From positions 1 to 64,000 of the forward strand of contig QANU01074048.1 of assembly GCA_003254905.1 (NCBI GenBank): DNA of 64,000 bases. Direction: 5' to 3'. The DNA comes from Nissolia schottii. Lineage: Eukaryota; Streptophyta; Magnoliopsida; Fabales; Fabaceae. The stretch's first letter is position 1, and each line of letters starts with the position of its first letter. Shown here piece after piece: positions 35,501 through 46,174 of this stretch. The notes under the pieces were generated by a model. It was not told the origin of the DNA. It worked only from the letters and a program-made list of their open reading frames with translations, and did no database searches. The position numbers were made by a program, and so were the translations under genes.

Positions 35501-36697
35501 ATTTCAAAATCCTAATTACGACTTCGAACCAAGGTTTTCCAACAAGATTATATAAAGAAAATTTATGAAGGCATAAATATTATTATTTCCATTAGTTGTA
35601 GATGCGATTTCTATTTAAATATGTTTTATGTCTTGATAGTTCGATGAAGTGTGACATCGTGCATCTGTGGTTAGCAACCACTCAGGTTAAGAGCTGCCTG
35701 GTCGACACGATACGAAAACAGAAGCAGGTTGTAGATGTATGGCCACATCTACAAGGGAGGAGGACACCTGATACAAAGAAAGACGCAGTCATAGTGCACT
35801 AAGAGAATCCTAGATCCCTTCATGCATAAGATGTGTGATGTACGTAATATGTATTTATGTAAGTAGGTATAAAGTAAGTCACCATCAAGAGAACTCTCAA
35901 GACGGCCTATATGAAAGCTATAGACTACGCGAGAATTTGATCGAACGTCACAGTACTCAATCGAATAAAGTAATAAGCACGAATCCCTAGGTAATGTGAA
36001 GATTAGAGATCCCCAGTCACCTAGTAAACTAGATAAAGCTACTCCGGATTTATACAAACGATAATAATCAGTGGGAGCTTAGTATGCATGAACAGATCTC
36101 CGGAGTGACCTTGATCATAACTGAGTAATGAAACGATAGATAGAGCTAAGGATTCCCACTGAGAACGAAGCGTTCTCACCCCCACTCCTTTATGGATCCA
36201 GGCGTACATACTGAGTATATCGACGATGCTGATACGTGGTAGGACAACCGCAACAGGGCAATTCTAGAGCAGCAGCCAGATTTCCACCTTTGCATTAGGA
36301 CGATCGATTTTTTTTACTATGTATATAGTCTAGAGGGGCCATTGACTTTTATGAACATTATGTGTAATACTTATTAGTAAGCAAATGTGTAATTATGTGT
36401 TGCACCTTGTATTGGAATCTATATCTACATAAATACTTTTCATGTTCTATTTCGGCTATCACCTAAATTGCTTGAGACATTAGCGTTTGCATATATATGT
36501 TTTCTTGATCACACATGACTCCTAGTTTATAATTGAATAAGGTAAAGGGAAATTTTTTCAAAAACAGTCCATATTTTTGAGGAAGAGATAATTGCCAAGC
36601 TAAAAATAAGGGACTAGAAGTAACCCCACCAATGCGAATAACAACCTTGTAAGCAGTGTTTACGATGATTGCATAAGCGACAAGCAGGGGTCTTTCA

Positions 36698-36784
36698 CGA
36701 GTAATCTGGGAGAATGGGGAATTCGAGGAACAAACGTGGGAGCTGGAAGCCGACATGAAGGAAGCCTACCCAGAACTCTTTTGA
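36698..36784 (+). pseudogene. Chromovirus integrase C-terminal (chromodomain) fragment
   Basis: Reads WENGEFEEQTWELEADMKEA then YPELF and a TGA stop, the usual end of chromodomain-bearing Tekay/Del-type integrases. Everything upstream is replaced by LTR Le. It lies immediately before the polypurine tract and LTR Lf and so identifies the LTR family. Confidence 0.85.
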
Positions 36785-36825
36785 AAGTACATGGAGCAAC
36801 TCTACCTAAATTTTGTGGTTGAAAT

Positions 36826-36844
36826 TTTTCTAAGAAGGGTGGAA
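36826..36844 (+). other. Polypurine tract before LTR Lf
   Basis: Purine-rich AAGAAGGGTGGAA adjacent to the TGTAACATCCC start of Lf, the expected plus-strand priming site. Confidence 0.7.
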
Positions 36845-38898
36845 TGTAACATCCCGCTTTTTCCTTAGAAAGATTTCGCATTATAAATAAATATACAAGC
36901 AATATAAATAGACTATACTTCTAAATCCCTAATTTTATTTCCTAACAATGCCAAGTCGGGTAATGGTTCACGATTTCGCGAAAAATCTGTAGACACCGAA
37001 TTAATTAATTTTTGCCACCAGAATTTCATTATGCATCAAAGTTATTTGTAAATAACACTTTTGTAAAAATAAATTTACAAATACCTTGGATGAACTTAAA
37101 TTCCTCATTAGAAAAATTAGTATGATCGGAATATTTTTAGGACAACTGTACATGAAGTACTCAAACAGCTAACGACCAAACACAATCAAACATGATCAGA
37201 ATTTGGTCTCCAATTTGAAGAAGCAAAGCCACGGCCAAGGTTCCCAAAACCCATGGCTTCACACATCCACACACTTGGTCAAACCAAGTCAACAAGTCAA
37301 AGATGGCAACTTAGCCACATAAGCATTCTTATCCCATCTTATTTTCATTTCTTTTTCATTTATTTTTTTGGCCAAAATTGGCTAAAAAATCTGCAGCCAA
37401 ACCGCGGCCATGAGGCCTATAAATAGCCCTCCCATGCCTTTCATTTTCTCATCTCTTGACTTTTGCTTAAATACTTCTCATTCGTGCACTCTATCGTTAC
37501 GCTGCCGTAGCCGAAAATTAGAAAATAAAGGTACGCACTCTTGGAAACATTTTCTCATCATCCTCACCACCAACAAATACTCTTAGGAAGTGGGTAAATC
37601 TATCTTACTCACCTCCTTGGTGACTTCTAAGTGTTGTACGTGAATATATGAGAATATCATGTATTATGTGATAGATGTAGGTTAATGATGCATGGATGAT
37701 TTTGGTGTTTTCTTTGAGTAAGAACATGCGATATTGTGATTGTTGGAACTTGTTGAGAAGTCCTAAGAAGTGGGCATGGGAATGGTTTGGAGGAAAGGAA
37801 AAATAACAAAGTTGTGATCCTAAGTTAGCCCAGGGCGCTGAGCGGCCTAAGGGGTCCGCTGAGCGGCCTGGGGAAAACTTTAGAAAAGGTGTTGGAAATT
37901 TCTATTCTATGACCTGGATGGTGTCAAGGACTGTTGAGCGACCTTGAGGGGGCACTGAGCTACCTGAACCCTAAGTTCCCATACAAACCTGGACATGGGT
38001 GGCTAAGTAACCCGGGAGTTCCCGTGGGAGCTGAGCGACCTAGAGAGCCCTAGGTCACTAAGCTATCCTGGACCAATGGTTAAGCAATTAAAGAAGTTCT
38101 CGTGGGCCTCATGTTCCAACAAGCACTTATCCATGATATTTACGTGTAATACTAATAATGATTATGTTTTATGTCTAAGTGCATCATGAGGACATGGTTG
38201 TCATTTAGGTGTTAGGACAACCTTAGATAACTAGAATTTATCACCTAACTCTATCAAAGATCATAAATGAACCCTAGGGAGAATGCAAGATTTTAAGAAA
38301 GTTTCGGCCAAAGACGGTCCGGTGTGTAACATCCCGCTTTTTTCCTTAGTAAAAAGTTCACAGAAATAAATATAAAATAATTCTTAAATTAAGCTAGGAA
38401 GGTGGGAATAGGAGTTTTAGGGTAAAAAACATCCCTAGAACATAGGGTTTGCCGTTATGCGAAATTTCGCAGACAGCAGAAGGACTAGGTCCAATCGCTG
38501 AAATTTATCGACGCGTCAAAACCGTATCCGTGAAGAATACTTCTTCGGAGAAAAATTCACAAATGCCTTTAGTTAACCTTAATTTCATGTTAAGGAATTT
38601 CATGCTAAGGGAAATTAGGGGATTGCGGCGGTATGATCGGAATATTTTTTGAACGACCGTGCGTGAAGCACCGGGACAGTGAGCGGCCAAACACGAGCAA
38701 AACAGGACCGGGAGGACCCAAAATCTAAATAAGCCACGTGATGGTAATCAGAATTTCAAGGAAAAATAATAAAATATAGGTTACTATTCATTGATTTGAC
38801 CTGTTATTTATCTAACCTAATTAATTAGTTAATTAATAATGGCAAAATGGTAATTTTGAGGAAGGGCAAAATGGGAAAATGATGGCAAATTTCGTGGC

Positions 38899-38906
38899 TA
38901 TAAATA
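38899..38906 (+). promoter_or_regulatory. TATA box of LTR Lg
   Basis: GCTATAAATAGCC, 564 bp into the LTR; the same spacing is seen in Lf (37418-37425), and Ll has CTATAAATACC at 52638-52645. Confidence 0.6.
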
Positions 38907-40080
38907 GCCCCCACCATTCAGCCCATTTTCACCCATAAACTCTCTTAGAATAGTTGAAACTCTGCCCGTGCACACTGCAGTTACGTTGCTGAAACTGCAA
39001 CGGAAGCTAGGACAAGGCTCTATGCTAGGAGGACCACTCTTCCCCACCTTTCTCATCATCCAACCTGCCCTAAGGAAGTGGGTAACTTAGGCTTACTCAC
39101 CTCCATGATGTTCTTGATTGATTGTATAGCTCTATGTATGCATGTATGATTGTTAGAAGATTTAGTTTGATGATTATGTATGGATATGCATGTAGATAGT
39201 TAGGATGATTCTAAGTGGCTAGTGATAGATGAAATCATGTGTGTTAAGCCTTGAGGAAGTGTGAAAGATGGTTAAGAAAAGGTAAGGAAAGATGGTCATG
39301 CTCTCGGGCTACAGGTGCTGGAAGTCCCCGTGCGTTGGGCAGCCAAGATAGGGCGTTGAGCAGCCTGGGCTATCCCTGAGACCTGTGGCGTGAAGAGGTT
39401 ACATGATGAAGGGTCCAGGGCTAGGTCGCTGAGCGGCCTGTGACCTGGATGCCACGTACGCTTGGATAAGGATGGCCCAGGACCTGAAGGGGACTCAGGG
39501 AAGCACTGAGCGGCCAAGCAGGGTGCTGAGCGGCCACAAGGGTGTGCTGAGATGCTAAGGCAGGGTACTGAGCGGCCTGAGAACCCTAGGACCCTAACTA
39601 GACTTATCCAAAGAGGCTAAGGAGAAGCAATCAGTTCATGGAGCCACATCATTTCATCTGCATCACTCCCAGCCACCCCAGAATAATGGCGATGACGAGT
39701 ACATGCATCATGAGGATTGGTCGCCGTTAGGCTTAGAAAGACCCTAGACCTCTAGTATTAAATGACTTAATGTTTAAAGACAATAATTGAACATAGGAAA
39801 CTGGTAATATCTTAAGAAGGCCTAATCACCAAGGGTCAGTGTACCTTGAAGAAATGACATAGTTATATAATAGAAAATCCCTCTCTTGACACGTCACACC
39901 TGACAAGCCCCTTGCTAGTCCCCCAAGTTGGACTGGTTTATGATGATGATACGCAGGCTTTGGTCTGAACGCGGGTTTCAACACGGTACGAGAAAGAAAA
40001 GAGAAAAGAGAGAAAAGAGTAAGGAAAGAAAAGAACGCTTGAGCTTTTACGTCATGACTTTTAAAAGACAAGTAAGATGT

Positions 40081-40300
40081 ACAAAATGAACACCTTTGTG
40101 AATGAAGAAGGAACAGGCCAAATGAACATCTTGGTCAGAGAAAGAAGGAATAGGCCAAATGAACATCTTGGTCAGAAAGAGGAGGAACAGACCAAATGAA
40201 CATCTTGGTCCAAAAAGTCCGGGCGTGCAAAATGAACATCTTTGTGCCAAAGATTCGGACAGATGAAAGGAACACCCTGTGTACACAAGGACGGACACAG
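40081..40300. repeat. 36-37-bp minisatellite, about six units, in LTR Lg
   Basis: Units begin AAATGAACATCTTGGTC or AAATGAACACC at about 40084, 40120, 40157, 40194, 40230 and 40265. Confidence 0.9.
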
Positions 40301-40918
40301 GCGAGCCAATTTCCAGTTTACCACAAAGAGGTAGACCCTCACCATTCTAAGAGTAGAATGGTTTAAATGGGTTGTAGTTGCAAAAGGGATGACGACCCCA
40401 CAGACTACATGGGACCGAGGCTACCAGTAATGAAAAGGACGCCGCCATAGACGCGTAAGAGAACCCCTGCCCTCATGCATGATATATATGTGATGAATGT
40501 ATATTGTATGCGATGTATATATATTATGTGTATATAGATGCATTAAGTAACCGTCCATGAACACGCACGCGACTGTCTAGATAGGACCGCGAGGAATAAT
40601 AGTAAGCACAAATGCCTAAGTGAGTCCAAGATTAGAGATCCCGTTCACCTAGTAACTTAGATAAAGCTGCTTAAGATCATAGGCCAGATAATAACCAGTA
40701 GGGAGTCTAGGATGCATGAACACCTAGAGGTCTCCTGAGTGGCCTGAAGCATAATCGAGTTAATTAGCCCCCACTGGCTTAGAGTTATTCACTGGGAACC
40801 ACATGTTCTCACCCTCACTTGCTTGTGACCTCAGGTGAATACAATGAGCCTACCGCTGAAGAAGCGGAGGTTCCTCCGCAGCAGGATTAAGTGCCACGAC
40901 CCCGAGACAGGGGACGTC

Positions 40919-41336
40919 ATGGAGAAGGAGACGTACTTGATAGTGGAGTGTCCCAGCCCTCTGTAAACTGCCCCCGCAGCTTGGATCGTTAGCAGCCGAC
41001 CCTATCCTCCTTGACATCGACGAAGAAAAGCTCTCGCCCTATGAAAAGGATGTGGAGATCGATCCCAACTCATGGTCGCCCCAACCTCCGCGACACTCCT
41101 GTCGACGTGGAGCCCAAAAGAGTGTCATTTTCCCCTACGCACCACGAGCACACGACGCTGAGGCAGGCCCATCCACCATACATGAGGACTTGCTAAAAAT
41201 TTTGGAAACTCCCCCAGCTGTCGTAGAAGACCCCAATGACGGGGACCCAACGAGCACTAACTCCTTTGATGCAGAGGAGGAGGAGGAGGAAGACCCGGAG
41301 GAGGAAACCGACCCTGACCCTGACAAAGAGGAATGA
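40919..41336 (+). pseudogene. LTR-encoded cassette, diverged and broken copy (LTR Lg)
   Basis: Lies after the acceptor-like site of Lg, in the slot occupied by the cassette of the Lo, Li and Ld LTRs. MEKETYLIVECPSPL is followed by a stop at 40964. A second frame reads DPILLDIDEEK, then a basic CRRGAQK stretch, STIHEDLLKILETPPAVVED, and ends in an acidic tail EEEEEEDPEEETDPDPDKEE. Similarity to the other copies is low apart from the TYxLxE segment, DPI, the basic middle and the acidic tail, so homology is probable, not certain. Confidence 0.55.
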
Positions 41337-42025
41337 TGCTGGAGCATGCACTGACCCGCTGATGTCTCACATGACCTTTTGCTAACTTCGGAAGCCGCTA
41401 CTCTTTTGACCCCCTGTATGCCTGTACATAAATGTAAACTAATGTACGTACTGTGTGTGTTCTTCTGACTATTTTGTATGTACGGACCTATATGTATAAT
41501 TATGTCTAAATTGTAAATTAATGGTAGATGGACCCTATGTTGTGTAATTGGTGTGGATTCATTTGTTAGCTTTGTTTTACTTTGATTATTCCTATGTAGC
41601 GAGCATAAGCTATAACTCCCACGCGCACAACTCCTAATTGAAACGTAAGAGTAACTTATAGTTGAAAGAAAAAAAATTGGGTCCATATTTTGAGAGAACA
41701 GAAGTATTTTCCTTCTATATCTAGGGACTACAAGTATTCTCACCCGACAGATAGCAACTTAGCAGACGCGGATTATGACTTAAGCATAAGCTGCTAATTT
41801 AGGGCGTTACACGGTGTACCTTGAAGAAAGTACAAAGCTGTATGAGTAGGGTTATTCCCTCTCTTGGCACGTCCACAAGACAAGCCCCTCACTAGTCCGA
41901 CAAGATGGATTGGTTAATGATATGAACGCAGGCTTAGACCTGATTTCATGATGAAAAGAACAGAAAGATAGAAAGAATGAATGATTCAAGGACATGACGT
42001 CACAAAGTCCCAAAAAATATTAAGA

Positions 42026-42175
42026 AAGTACACTTCTGGTAGCGTCAATAGGGAATGTCAGCAAGTGAAAGTACATTTCTGGTAACGTCGATAGGGCATG
42101 CCAGAAGGTACCTCCTGATCGCGTCGATAGGGTAGGCCGATGAGTCCATTCCTGGTCGCGTCGATAGGGTAGCCC
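42026..42175. repeat. ~37-44-bp tandem repeat in LTR Lf
   Basis: Four units with the core GCGTCGATAGGG (or GCGTCAATAGGG), starting near 42026, 42070, 42107 and 42144. Confidence 0.85.
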
Positions 42176-44304
42176 CTTGCCATCCCATAAGTTGGATGGT
42201 TATTCCCTACAATTGATCGATGAATTATGTCATCGTGTAATCGTGGTTAGCTACCACTAAGGTTATAGCGCTGCCTGGTCGTCAACGATACAGAAACAGA
42301 AGCAGGTTGTAGCTGAACGACCACAGCTACAAAGGAGGCGGCCTTAATGTAACAAGAAGGATGTAGCCACTAGGCACGTAAGAAAACCCCAGATCCCCTC
42401 ATGCATAAGATATGTGATGGATGTATATATGAATGTATGTAAGTATGTATATCATGTAAGTTACCGTCAAGAGGACTCTCGAGACGACCTATATGGAGTT
42501 ATAAACTACGCAAATATGTGATTAGACGTTACAGTACGCAAGAGAATAAAGAAATAAGTGCGAGACCCAAGGTAATGCAAAGCATAGAGATCCCCTATCA
42601 CTTAGTAAACTAGATAAAGTTACTCAGGACCAGGACGGATGGTAATAATCAGTGGGGACTTTAGTATGCATGACACTTAGAGATCTCCTGAGTGGCTTGG
42701 ATCATAACCGAAATAATATGAAACCCCGCTAGAGACTGAGAACGCAACGTTCTCACCTCCACTCATTTATAACTCCAAGAACTTACGACGAGGAATCTGC
42801 AGAGCAGGGGGATGAGCAGTAAGGGCTATTATGTGAAGCAGACACACCAAAGCGAACCGGTCAGGAAGAAGTTTGGTAGGGGCTAAAGGAACAGGGCACC
42901 AGTTAGCCCTTAAGTTTTGTAGTCAAATATTGTATCTTAATGGATATGATATGTATATGTTGGATATCGTAGTACTTATGTAAATTCTAAAATTCTATGT
43001 GATGGACTATACGTTTGTTGCCTGTTTGATTGTTTTTGTTTGATTAATAGCTGTTAAGCCCAGGGCTCTATCGTTTGTACTATATGTCATATCCAAAGCG
43101 CGGCTCATATTTTACATAGTAAACAATGAAAAAAAAAGTTTGCAATCGGTCTATATTTTCTTAGCCAAGTATTTCCAAGAATAATAAAGGACTAGTAGTA
43201 TTCCCACCAAGTAACTAACAACCCAGTGAGCATTGTGTACGACTTAAGCGTAAGCAGTTAGTTAGGGTGTTATAAGCATCCCATGTGGCAAACAACTGAG
43301 CAACACATGATTCGAATATGTCCTAAATTTGCCCAATCAATGGTAAAGTACAAGGCTTTGCTCCTCAGGAAAACCCCAAACTTGCGAGACAAATGCTTGG
43401 TATGACTACTCCTTGGTGATCTAAGTTATCCAATGATGTGATCGAGTCCATTGATGCTATGTGCCTCATACTCTACATCGAAATCTATAACCAAATGTAG
43501 ATAGGGATGAGAAAACAAATTTCCTCAGTGGGGGTTCCTATGCACATACTAAGTGTCATTGCATAAGGTTCTAGCCATTCGAGCCATTTCTAGGTGAGCA
43601 TACATCAAAGTTCATTTCAGTTATTTATCTAATCCTAGTCCCGAATGGCTACAAGTTACCCTAGTCTTTTCTTTAGCCTAACATTCACATTTATAAACAG
43701 GGGTAATAGATATAACCATAATAGTAACATAAATACATATGATAATAATAAATTCCATACATGATATCATGATGAATGTCTGTCATTTACACTTCTTTAT
43801 ATTTTATCCTTTAGTATGCCTAGGAAAACTTCAACTGAAACACCTTAGCTAGTCGGCCTATGCTTAAGTCATAAGCTTTCCTGGCTAGGTGGTTACCTTC
43901 TGGTGTTGTGAACTATTTCTGTTCTGAGTTACCTTTTCAAACTAGAGTTACCAAAAAAACGGGTCATTTTGAAATTTCTTTCTTAAATACGGATTTCTAG
44001 AAAATAAAGAGCCATACGAATAATACATCGTGTAACGGTATAGCAAGAGATAAAGGAAGTACGAGCATGTACCTGTCATATGGAGATCAGCAGAAGTACA
44101 CATAAGGGCCCGAATACACACACACACATACTAATATATTACTAGTACATGATTTTGTCCATATCATTATATTATACATATAAGTTCAACATAAAGTACA
44201 TATATAACAACTACAAAAGTCTACGTACACGAGTGGCATCTACTCACTTCGTGCACGATACAACCTACTCCTATAGCTGCTACGGGGTCCTGGGGTCCGA
44301 CCTC

Positions 44305-44771
44305 CTACTCTGACTCCTCTTCCCGCTCCGCTGGGTCCTCCTCTCCTGCAGCCTCATCCTCGCTGGATAGGTCGGTCACCATGGTGAAATCTCAGTGGGC
44401 AAATCAGCGCGGTAATACGGGGAGCACCTTCTTTCTAGCCGTCGTCCGGCGGCCTCGTCCTTGGACTGGTGGAGTGGACGCACCAGGGTCCGTGGCTGGC
44501 TCGACTTCCGGCTCAGGCTTGGATGGGAGCACCGCCTCCTCGCCATTGAGGTGGATCGTATCGCGGTTGCTGCTCCCTGGGCGCTCGTCCACCCAAATGG
44601 GACGCATCGGGGAGGATCCTGGTCCTTTGAGTCTCTGCCTGGGGGTGTCTCAGGCTTGTTAGGCATGTTGGCGGGCGCAAAGGTGCATGTCTCAATGAGA
44701 GTGTCTATGTGGAAGTTATTCTAACGCATACGGGTAAACAACCATACGTCTTTGGCAGGCGGGGAAGTCAT
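44305..44771 (-). pseudogene. LTR-encoded cassette, broken copy (LTR Li)
   Basis: Opens MTSPPAKDVWLFTRMR then a stop. It continues IETCTFAPANMP, shifts frame, then SSPMRPIWVDERPGSSNRD, GRGRRTTARKKVLPVLPR, a stop, FAH, a stop, DFTMVTDLSSEDE, and ends EEDPAEREEESE. Two stops sit where the intact copy has Arg and His or Asn, consistent with C-to-T decay. The acceptor-like position is ACTCCAT rather than ACTCCAG here. Confidence 0.8.
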
Positions 44772-44965
44772 TACTACAATATGGAGTCATACACGAGTGG
44801 GGGTAAGAACGACTTTGTTCTTAGTGGGAACTCAGCGTGGTTTCTAAGGTTCAATTACTCGGGCAGAGTCCAGGCCACTCAGGAAAACCTCTAAGTGTCA
44901 TGTATATTAAATCCCTACTGATTATTGTTATCATTAACCTACGTCCTGAGTAGCTTTACCTCAAT

Positions 44966-46174
44966 CATAGTTATTAAAATCGAGATTTAACTCGTAAAAT
45001 CGTACGATTTTACGAGTTCAGGTTGTAAAATCGCGTTAAATCGGGTGTAAACTCGTTTCTGTGTAAAATCAGGTAAAATCGTGTAAAATCGCGATTCCAT
45101 TCACGTTTTTATGATTTTGTTGCCTGGGCCTCAAAACTGCAAAACGACGCCGTTTTGCCTTGCCAAAACGACGCCGTTTTGTGCTTCTGATGGGATAGCC
45201 AATTTGCTGGAGAACGACGCCGTTTTGCACTCTGAATCTGAAGACTTAGGGCTGCCCCTGTCGACCTTGACCACGTCTTCTCCTTCCTCTAATCTTCTCC
45301 CTCACTACCATCAATCTCCCATTCTCCCTCACCCTCACTGCTGCTTCGTGCCTTTCGGCTTTCACCACGCACTTTCTGCTCCTGCCCACACCGCTTCTGC
45401 TTCAGTCTTTCACCACGCACGTTCTGCTCCTGCCTTCACCGCACCGGTGCCGTTCGTCCCCCGCCGCAACAAGCCACCAGGTTCTGCTGTTCTGCACTTC
45501 TGCTAGTTACACAAAATTACAAAATTACAGGTTACAGGTTTACAAAATTACAACACAGAATTACAAAATTACTAACTAACAGGTTTACAAAATTACAACA
45601 CAAAATTATAAAATTACAAACTTACAATTTTTCTGCTGTAATTGTAATTGTAAATTTGTAATTGTAATTGTCATTTTTCTGCTGCAATTTTGTAATTGTA
45701 ATTTAGATTGAGTTTGAGGCCTAATTGCGTTGCATACACTAATAAGTTGTCATCAGTATAAATAACTATGTAGTTTTCAGTTTCACTTTGCACCCTTTTA
45801 GGTGCTTCCTTTACCTTGCAACATAATACTATAAAATTGAAATTGGGATTGGTCATGGGTGTATTTGATTTGATTTTATTTTATTTGATTTAATTTGTTT
45901 CATTGAAACTCTTGGTTAATTGGTTTGGTTGTGATGTGTAATGTGTCAATGTGTAATGTCAATGTGTTCTTAATTTCATATTTATTTGTGTTTTGTATGA
46001 AGTTAAAAATATTTATGAATTTCAAGTTTTATTAAATATATTTTGTAGCATAATAATTTTTTAAAATATTTTTTTAATAATAGGTAAACTCGTACGAGGT
46101 TACGATCCGATTTTACGATCCGAGTTTATGGAGGCTCCACGAGTTTACCTAAACTCTCGAGTTTGATAACCATG
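44966..46174. mobile_element. hAT-like non-autonomous transposon, 1209 bp
   Basis: Inverted ends CATAGTTATTAAAATCGAGA and, on the minus strand, CATGGTTATCAAACTCGAGA. Flanks ACCTCAAT (44958-44965) and ACCTCAGT (46175-46182) are 8 bp with one mismatch, as for hAT. Inside are three copies of AACGACGCCGTTTTG (45140, 45164, 45212) and a region rich in ACAAAATTACAA words. A plus-strand frame of 131 codons (45111-45506) is rich in Pro, Ser and His and matches no transposase I know. Confidence 0.85.

Larger units (their letters stand above)
34221..36697 (+). mobile_element. LTR Le (diverged member), 2477 bp
   Basis: Begins TGTAACATCTC and ends GGGGTCTTTCA. The flanks TACTA and CGAGT do not match, and the left and right neighbours belong to pol fragments in opposite orientations. 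It is therefore not a simple solo-LTR insertion. The hairpin GAGAACG-AAG-CGTTCTC lies at about 36170, followed by TTTATGGATCCAGG. A SINE and a MITE are nested inside. Confidence 0.75.
38335..41811 (+). mobile_element. Solo LTR Lg, 3477 bp, nested in Lf
   Basis: TGTAACATCCC to GGGCGTTACA with perfect flanks CGGTG (38330-38334 and 41812-41816). TATAAATA at 38899-38906, donor-like site at 39082, CTGAGCGGCC words at 39340-39570, a 36-37-bp minisatellite at 40081-40300, acceptor-like site near 40835, and a long 3' part with a diverged LTR-encoded cassette. Confidence 0.95.
36845..43274 (+). mobile_element. 3' LTR Lf of the chromovirus remnant, interrupted by Lg
   Basis: Starts TGTAACATCCCGC at 36845 after the polypurine tract. 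The right end reads GGGTGTTATA (43274), one change from the family end. Own sequence is 36845-38334 and 41817-43274 (about 2.95 kb). TATAAATA at 37418-37425, donor-like site at 37594, CGCTGAGCG words at 37830-38050, a ~37-44-bp tandem repeat at 42026-42175, hairpin GAGAACG-CAA-CGTTCTC at about 42739. Confidence 0.88.

Noticed and set aside
40047..40298. Repeated peptide on the minus strand (FIWPIPSFSDQDVHLACSF)
   Set aside because: It is produced by the 36-37-bp minisatellite, not by a protein-coding gene.
41135..41743. 202-codon minus-strand frame in LTR Lg
   Set aside because: It is the antisense shadow of the acidic cassette tail; the Ser run mirrors GAG/GAA codons on the plus strand.
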